Assembly (NCBI GenBank): GCA_002434595.1
Contig: DJKK01000058.1
Coordinates: 1-9,967 of the forward strand
DNA length: 9,967 nucleotides
DNA from: Alphaproteobacteria bacterium UBA6544
GTDB taxonomy: Bacteria > Pseudomonadota > Alphaproteobacteria > UBA8366
Reading direction: 5' to 3'
Below the pieces are notes generated by a model. The model did no database searches. It saw nothing but the letters and a program-made list of their open reading frames with translations, and was not told where the DNA came from. Of this stretch, positions 5,713 to 9,967 are shown piece after piece; positions within the stretch are counted from its first letter, which is position 1; each line of letters opens with the position of its first letter. The position numbers were made by a program, and so were the translations under genes.

Positions 5713-7100
5713 CAAAAAATTTCGACGTTGCCGTAATCGGCGCCGGACCCGCCGGTCTTGCCGCCGCAACCGAAGCCGCTTCTCATGGTCTCTCTGTCGT
5801 ACTCTTCGATGAGCAACCGGCGCCGGGTGGCCAGATTTACCGCAATATCGAAGGTGTCGACCGGAGGCGGCTTGGCAAAATTCTCGACGAGGATTACCTG
5901 AAGGGCGCAGATATCACCAAAGCTTTCCGCGCATCATCGACCAATTACCACTCCGGCGCCACAGTATGGCGGGTCGACACCGATGGAAGCCTCGCGTGGA
6001 CCAATGGCACCGCCGCGCAGATCACAAACGCAAAACGAGTCATCTCAGCAACGGGCGCTTTGGAGCGCCCGGTGCCTGTACCAGGCTGGACCTTACCGGG
6101 TGTCATGGGGGCCGGTGCGGCGCAGATTCTCCTCAAGACCGCCGGCATGGTTCCAGACGGCCCCACTGTGATTGCGGGCAACGGGCCTCTGCTGTACCTC
6201 GTCGCCAATCAGCTGTTCAGCGCCGGGACGGAAATCGCGGCCATTCTGGAGACGACACGGTTTCGCGACTACTTCGGCGCAGCGCGCTACGCCTTTGGCG
6301 CACTGAAGGCGAACGAATACCTCTCCAAAGGCAATCGCATGATGCAGGAATTGAAACGAAAAGGCCTCCGCGTGCAATCCGGGACAACTAACGTTCGGGC
6401 CGACGGTAACGAAAAGCTGGAAACCGTTCGCTTCACAGCGAACCAAGAAGAGTATGAAATCGAGGCGAGCACACTGCTCCTGCACCAGGGTGTCGTGCCG
6501 AACGTGCAAATCACCCGGCAGATGGGCGCCACGCACGAATGGTACGAACCGCAACGTTATTGGCGGCCGGTGACCGACGAATGGGGTGCGACAAGCGTTG
6601 AGACACTGGCGGTCGCAGGCGACGGCGCGGGCATATTCGGTGCCGAGGCCGCCGCCGCCGCAGGACAGCTTGCCGGACTGGACGCGGCACATAGGCTCGG
6701 CAAGATCGACGAACTCGACCGCGACGTTAAAGCAGGCCCTCTGCTGCGCGAGCGCAATCGTCTAGCCGGTGTCCGTCCGCTGCTAGACCATTTGTTCCAG
6801 CCGACCGACGACATCCTCCGACCTGCCGACGAAACGCTCGTTTGTCGCTGTGAAGAAGTCACGGCCGGCGATATTCGTGAATGCGTCGCCGAGGGCGCGA
6901 CTGGTCCCAATCAGCTGAAAGCCTACACGCGCTGCGGCATGGGTCCTTGCCAGGGCCGGATGTGCGGTCTAACGGTGGCGGAAGTGATCGCGGACGCTCG
7001 CGATAAGCCGGTCGAGGAGATCGGTTATTATCGCCTTCGTCCACCGATCAAGCCTATCACACTCGGCGAACTTGCGGCGATGGAGGATGCGGTGGACTAG
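5709..7100 (+). CDS. FAD/NAD(P)-fold oxidoreductase with BFD-type [2Fe-2S] domain (HcnB/OoxA-like alpha subunit)
   Basis: The 463-residue protein has an N-terminal FAD-binding motif, DVAVIGAGPAGLAAA (GxGxxG at 11-16) with EQPAPGGQIYR (35-45), a second nucleotide-binding segment VIAGNGPLLYLVA (154-166), and the closing FAD motif LAVAGDGAGIFGA (300-312). The C-terminus (about 376-430) carries a BFD-like cluster site: VCRCEEV (Cys379, Cys381) and TRCGMGPCQGRMC (Cys409, Cys414, Cys419). This architecture is that of the alpha subunit of opine oxidase, HCN synthase and D-hydroxyproline dehydrogenase. It begins inside the ATGA overlap with the small subunit gene. HCN synthesis cannot be claimed from sequence alone; an amino acid or opine dehydrogenase is more general. 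The operon ends here, 31 bp before a convergent pseudogene, with no convincing terminator seen between. Confidence 0.85.
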   Translation: MTKNFDVAVIGAGPAGLAAATEAASHGLSVVLFDEQPAPGGQIYRNIEGVDRRRLGKILDEDYLKGADITKAFRASSTNYHSGATVWRVDTDGSLAWTNGTAAQITNAKRVISATGALERPVPVPGWTLPGVMGAGAAQILLKTAGMVPDGPTVIAGNGPLLYLVANQLFSAGTEIAAILETTRFRDYFGAARYAFGALKANEYLSKGNRMMQELKRKGLRVQSGTTNVRADGNEKLETVRFTANQEEYEIEASTLLLHQGVVPNVQITRQMGATHEWYEPQRYWRPVTDEWGATSVETLAVAGDGAGIFGAEAAAAAGQLAGLDAAHRLGKIDELDRDVKAGPLLRERNRLAGVRPLLDHLFQPTDDILRPADETLVCRCEEVTAGDIRECVAEGATGPNQLKAYTRCGMGPCQGRMCGLTVAEVIADARDKPVEEIGYYRLRPPIKPITLGELAAMEDAVD

Positions 7101-7131
7101 CCCACCTTAGGTCTCAGGAGGCGTCGTCAGG

Positions 7132-7429
7132 CTATTTTTCGAGAACGGCGATATGGATGTCACGCCGGCATTCGAAACCCAAGTCTTCATAGAGGCGAAT
7201 GGCGCCCGTGTTCGCCTTCAACGCATGTAGGAACGGCACTTCGCCTCGCGCGCGGATGGATCGCGCAACATGCGTTTAAAGGCGAACGCCATAGCCTTAT
7301 CCGCGAAATTCCGAATGAGTTCAGGCGGCTCTGATTCCGGTGAAACCCGGAGAACGCATCCTTTCGCTCGCCATGGCTATCAGACGGCCATTAACGCGAA
7401 CGCCAAAGAAACCACCCATGGTACGGGTC
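7132..7429 (-). pseudogene. GNAT acetyltransferase C-terminal remnant with three in-frame stops
   Basis: Reading straight through the stops gives a continuous GNAT C-terminus: FFGVRVNGRLIAMASERM, GFTGIRAA, THSEFRG, GYGVRL, then IRARGEVPFLHALKANTGAI and RLYEDLGFECRRDI, ending at TAG 7134-7132. Stops lie at TGA 7323-7321 (where relatives have the Cys of a VCTH motif), TAA 7299-7297 and TAA 7278-7276. There is no frameshift, so these are three independent nonsense changes within 48 bp, in the acetyl-CoA-binding loop. The N-terminal half of the family is missing, replaced by acyl-CoA dehydrogenase sequence in the same frame. Non-functional. Confidence 0.85.
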
Positions 7430-7662
7430 CGCGCCAAAGTAACTTTGGTGAGATTCCAATCGCGCATTGAGCGCATACCCATGCCACCCAATTCTTCCGG
7501 GACGAAAGCCCCGGTAATCCCGATCCGCTGCATGTTCGCATAGTTCTCGCTGCAAATCTCGCTTGCCCGGCCGGCCACATCGACGCGCTCTCGGAAAGTC
7601 TCTATCAGTCCGCCTGCCGCTTCGACAACACGAGCCCCATCCGAGGTCGCAGGTTGGATGGC
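7430..7662 (-). pseudogene. Acyl-CoA dehydrogenase N-terminal remnant fused in frame to the GNAT remnant
   Basis: The translation has the N-terminal helical region of acyl-CoA dehydrogenases: GARVVEAAGGLIETFRERVD, ENYANMQRIGITGAFVPEEL, then GGMGMRSMRDWNLTKVTLAR. The match stops near the last Arg, where the family would continue with its FAD- and substrate-binding core, and GNAT sequence begins. The likely ancestral start sits at 7659, where the codon is now ATC, 6 nt after a good GAGG; a mutated ATG is my inference. The fragment lies about 15 bp after the thiamine-diphosphate enzyme gene, so the parent gene was probably its operon partner. Junction placement is uncertain by about 10 bp. Confidence 0.7.
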
Positions 7663-7676
7663 TTACCTCATGAGCG

Positions 7677-9407
7677 TCAGGCGACCTTATCGTCCGCCGT
7701 CTCAACGTCGAGGACGTAACATTCGCCAACATCGACTGCTTTTATGCCAGCCTCGAGCGCCGGCATCAGGTCTTTGAGGTCGCGCACGGTTTCTCCAGCT
7801 GAGACACCATAAGAGCGCGCCTGCGCCGGGATATCGACGCGCGGATTCTCCAGGCTCTGGCCGATCCATTTGTTCTCGACCGGACGGCCGCGGCGTTCCG
7901 CCATAGTACGTTGGTGGCCAACATCGTTACCGAAGGACCGGTTGTTATTGACGATCAGCAGCAGCGGAATGCCGTAATGGGCCGCTGTCCAGAGTGCCGA
8001 AGCACCCATGAGGAAATCGCCGTCTCCCATTATCGCAACAGGCAGGCGTCCGCTTCCCTGCAACGCCAACGCAGAGCCTACCACCATGCCGGGTCCGGAA
8101 CCGACACCGGCTCCCCCGTCGTTTCCGATGTAATCGAGCGGACCGCCAATCCGGAGCGTCGGCGCCGGCCACCCGATAGGCAGGCGCACATAGGTCGTCG
8201 GCCGGTCGCCAATGGCGGCGTCGACCGCCGTGCCCAGCGAAACAAGGTCGATTGGCCCCGATCCACTCGGTGCAGTACTCGGAGTCGCCGCGCAGTCGCA
8301 TCGCTCGCCCGGGTCCAACGTCGCCAAGGCGGCTGCGACGAAACTATCGGGCGTTGCCAGGATCGGCAGATCGACTGGCGGCAGCTTGTGGTAATCGAAT
8401 GACCACCCATTAGAGTTGAGGTCGTCCATCGAAACACTGATGATCTTTGCCTGAACGTCGCCCACCGTCTGCAAAGTTCCGCCGAAGTCGAGCCAATCAA
8501 GATTCAGGATGACGTCCGCACCACGTATCAAGGCCTCGTCATCGGCCGTCGTCCGGTAGTTCAGATGATTGGGATGGAGAGGATGATGCGTGGGGAAGGC
8601 AGCAGCGGTCCTCTGGTTAGTAATCACTTGGGCGCCAAGCGCTTCGGCAAATGCAATACGGCGATCCCAGTCATCCTGGTTGCGCGATACTCGGCCCGCA
8701 AAGATCAGCAGCGATTTCGCTGACTTCATCATCTCGACGGCCTCCACGACCGACCCCGGCGTCGGCACAGGATCCGGTTCGACATCATAGCGGGCGACAT
8801 CGGGGATCGCCGGAACCGGATCGAGGTTGGATTCCTGCATCGCCACGTCGAGCACGACATAGACCGGGCCTTTAGGCTGGCGCCGCATGATACGATTGGC
8901 GCGCAGGACCGATTCGATCGCCGCCTCCGGAGAAGCCGGCTGGTCGTCCCACTTGACGTAATCTCTCACCAGCGCCCCCTGATCCCGTGAGGTGTGGATC
9001 CAATCGATCCAAGGACGCCGCAGCGCCGCGTCGACCGGTCCAGTTGCACCGAACACCATCACAGGCGCCCTATCACACCATGCATCGAAAATCGCCATTG
9101 TCGCATGCATCAAACCGACATTGCTATGCACCGCCGCCGCCATCGGCTTATCGGTCACCTTGGCATAGCCATGTGCGATGGCCACACAGTGCTCCTCATG
9201 GAGACAGACCAGCATCTGCGGATCGCGATTGCCGAGATAATTGACTAGGCTGTCTTGGAATCCGCGATAGCTCGCCCCCGGCACCATGGCGATATAAGGA
9301 AGATCAAGACGGCGGACGAGTTCGGCAACAACATCGCTCCCCCACGCCATCTCGGCATCTTCGGTGCCGACAGGTCGCTCCGGCTCATTCGGACGATCAA
9401 TCGCCAT
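7677..9407 (-). CDS. Thiamine diphosphate-dependent enzyme (acetolactate synthase/benzoylformate decarboxylase-like)
   Basis: The 576-residue protein has the three-domain layout of ThDP enzymes of the acetolactate synthase/pyruvate decarboxylase superfamily. The pyrimidine domain (about 22-190) holds the activating Glu in CLHEEHCVAIAHGYAKVTDK (Glu71). A central domain spans about 215-365. The PP domain has the cofactor motif from GDGDF (461-465) to IVNNN (485-489). The family decarboxylates or ligates 2-oxo acids or acts on related thioester substrates; the active-site residues seen here do not identify the substrate. No signal peptide is present. ATG 9407 is supported by AAAGGA 7 nt upstream. 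It is the only intact gene in this leftward stretch and is flanked by two gene remnants. Its old downstream partner appears to have been an acyl-CoA dehydrogenase, which would fit a short catabolic operon for a carboxylic or 2-oxo acid. Confidence 0.88.
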   Translation of the reverse strand: MAIDRPNEPERPVGTEDAEMAWGSDVVAELVRRLDLPYIAMVPGASYRGFQDSLVNYLGNRDPQMLVCLHEEHCVAIAHGYAKVTDKPMAAAVHSNVGLMHATMAIFDAWCDRAPVMVFGATGPVDAALRRPWIDWIHTSRDQGALVRDYVKWDDQPASPEAAIESVLRANRIMRRQPKGPVYVVLDVAMQESNLDPVPAIPDVARYDVEPDPVPTPGSVVEAVEMMKSAKSLLIFAGRVSRNQDDWDRRIAFAEALGAQVITNQRTAAAFPTHHPLHPNHLNYRTTADDEALIRGADVILNLDWLDFGGTLQTVGDVQAKIISVSMDDLNSNGWSFDYHKLPPVDLPILATPDSFVAAALATLDPGERCDCAATPSTAPSGSGPIDLVSLGTAVDAAIGDRPTTYVRLPIGWPAPTLRIGGPLDYIGNDGGAGVGSGPGMVVGSALALQGSGRLPVAIMGDGDFLMGASALWTAAHYGIPLLLIVNNNRSFGNDVGHQRTMAERRGRPVENKWIGQSLENPRVDIPAQARSYGVSAGETVRDLKDLMPALEAGIKAVDVGECYVLDVETADDKVA

Positions 9408-9453
9408 GTTATGGTCCTTTCAAAGTGCAGCATCCCTGAACGCAATCGCTAAT

Positions 9454-9482
9454 ATTGTTCGTCGCACGAAATGCTCAGGCAA
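9454..9482 (-). promoter_or_regulatory. Candidate promoter of the ThDP enzyme gene with an inverted repeat in the spacer
   Basis: On the minus strand TTGCCT (9482-9477) and AACAAT (9459-9454) are 17 bp apart, each 4 of 6 to consensus. A perfect 5-bp inverted repeat, TTCGT-CGC-ACGAA (9458-9470 on the plus strand), sits across the spacer and would be a natural repressor site. Weak evidence. Confidence 0.25.
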
Positions 9483-9507
9483 AAATCACGGGCCCCTGCT
9501 AACCAGA

Positions 9508-9544
9508 CCTCGGAATGACGGAAAACATATAGGTCATTTCGGGG
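9508..9544. repeat. Imperfect 12-bp inverted repeat in the 158-bp region before the ThDP gene
   Basis: CCTCGGAATGAC and GTCATTTCGGGG surround a 13-bp AT-rich spacer. As plus-strand RNA all 12 pairs form with two G-U wobbles; as minus-strand RNA two pairs fail. It lies about 100 bp upstream of ATG 9407 and just after the broken glyoxalase II gene. It may be an operator, or a terminator stem left from the deleted region (no U-tract seen). Confidence 0.35.
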
Positions 9545-9565
9545 CACTGAAAGGCGAACCCGGGA

Positions 9566-9925
9566 CTAGTGACTGAGCGATACGTTCGAAACGTCGAACA
9601 CCCGAGCACCGGCATTGCCGAACGCATAGACGTCACCATCACCGATTTCCACATCGATGCCCGGAATACGGTCACGGTCGGTGCGAGAGCCTACGATCAT
9701 GCAACACGTGCGGTCCTTCAATTTGATGTTCCCGCCGGTATGATCGTTGTGGTGATGCGTGTTGAGGATATGGGTCAGGGACCAACCCTTTTCGGCCAAC
9801 GCATCGAGGACCGATTCGACTACGGCGGGATCGACCGCGGCCGTCACATTCGCTGTCACTTTATGCGTCAGCCAGACGTAGTTGTCCCGCAGCATCGGGA
9901 CGCTATGCACTTCCAGTATCGCCAT
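9566..9925 (-). pseudogene. Truncated glyoxalase II (hydroxyacylglutathione hydrolase)-like gene
   Basis: The 119-residue frame starts like a GloB-type metallo-beta-lactamase fold hydrolase: VPMLRDNYVWL near residue 9, AAVDPA, then the zinc motif THHHNDHTGG (about 56-65) and VGSRTDRDRIPGIDVEIGDG. Homology stops after GARVFDV, where the family would continue with PGHTxGH and the second metal ligands. Ten unrelated residues then lead to TAG 9568-9566. GloB is about 250 residues, so the second half of the metal site and the whole substrate-binding C-terminal domain are absent. ATG 9925 has AGGGA about 8 nt upstream. Function would be hydrolysis of S-lactoylglutathione, but this copy should be inactive. 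Confidence 0.78.
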
Positions 9926-9967
9926 GTCCGAATTCCCTGTCTGCGGCCGTCATATGTCAGGAATAAC

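Noticed and set aside
4299..7100. Naming the operon hcnABC (hydrogen cyanide synthase)
   Set aside because: The architecture is shared with opine, hydroxyproline and other dehydrogenases, and gene order differs; sequence alone does not fix the substrate.
7101..7131. Intrinsic terminator between the convergent dehydrogenase operon and the GNAT remnant
   Set aside because: There is a short T-run (TATTTTTC) but no stem of useful length before it.
7321..7323. TGA in the GNAT remnant at a position usually occupied by Cys, as a second selenocysteine codon
   Set aside because: Two TAA stops follow within 48 bp in the same frame and half the protein is missing, so nonsense decay explains it.
1..9967. 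CRISPR array, tRNA, rRNA, transposase or phage genes
   Set aside because: No regularly spaced repeats, no recognisable RNA gene, and no integrase or transposase frame was seen; the remnants are not explained by a visible mobile element.

Overview
The window looks like chromosomal DNA of a GC-rich proteobacterium, most likely an alphaproteobacterium of the Rhodospirillales or marine MAG type. That placement rests on codon and GC character, dense gene packing and family content (a UGSC selenoprotein, an Hcn/opine-oxidase-type dehydrogenase, a DMFase-like amidohydrolase). No marker gene fixes the taxon.

Layout from left to right. Positions 1-4161 form a leftward gene string. Read in transcription order it holds a thioredoxin-domain protein with a large conserved C-terminal domain (4161-2704), a UGSC-family selenoprotein read through an in-frame UGA (2707-2180), an HtrA-like PDZ protein whose protease triad is lost (2159-1164), an N-terminal SMP-30/gluconolactonase scrap (1124-963), and the start of an N,N-dimethylformamidase-like protein that runs off the left edge (957 to <1). 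A 137-bp divergent intergenic region with several short inverted repeats follows. Positions 4299-7100 hold a tightly overlapping rightward operon for a three-part FAD/[2Fe-2S] dehydrogenase: a DAO-family FAD subunit, a small ferredoxin-like subunit, and an FAD/NAD-fold subunit with a BFD-type iron-sulfur domain. Positions 7132-9925 are leftward again: a truncated glyoxalase II-like gene, an intact thiamine-diphosphate enzyme, and a decayed chimera of an acyl-CoA dehydrogenase N-terminus joined to a GNAT C-terminus with three in-frame stops.

The most notable content is the leftward operon. A conventional gene caller would cut the UGSC gene into two ORFs at its selenocysteine codon. Its partner, overlapping by ATGA, carries a CPTC thioredoxin domain that could supply electrons to the Sec/Cys centre. 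The next gene is a catalytically dead HtrA-like protein without a signal peptide. Together with the DMFase-like gene this suggests a little-characterised cytoplasmic redox or catabolic module, though the substrate cannot be read from sequence.

The second theme is decay. Four gene remnants (SMP-30, acyl-CoA dehydrogenase, GNAT, glyoxalase II) are each cut inside a conserved domain, while the genes beside them appear intact. This points to several deletions between or within operons, unless some junctions are assembly artefacts.
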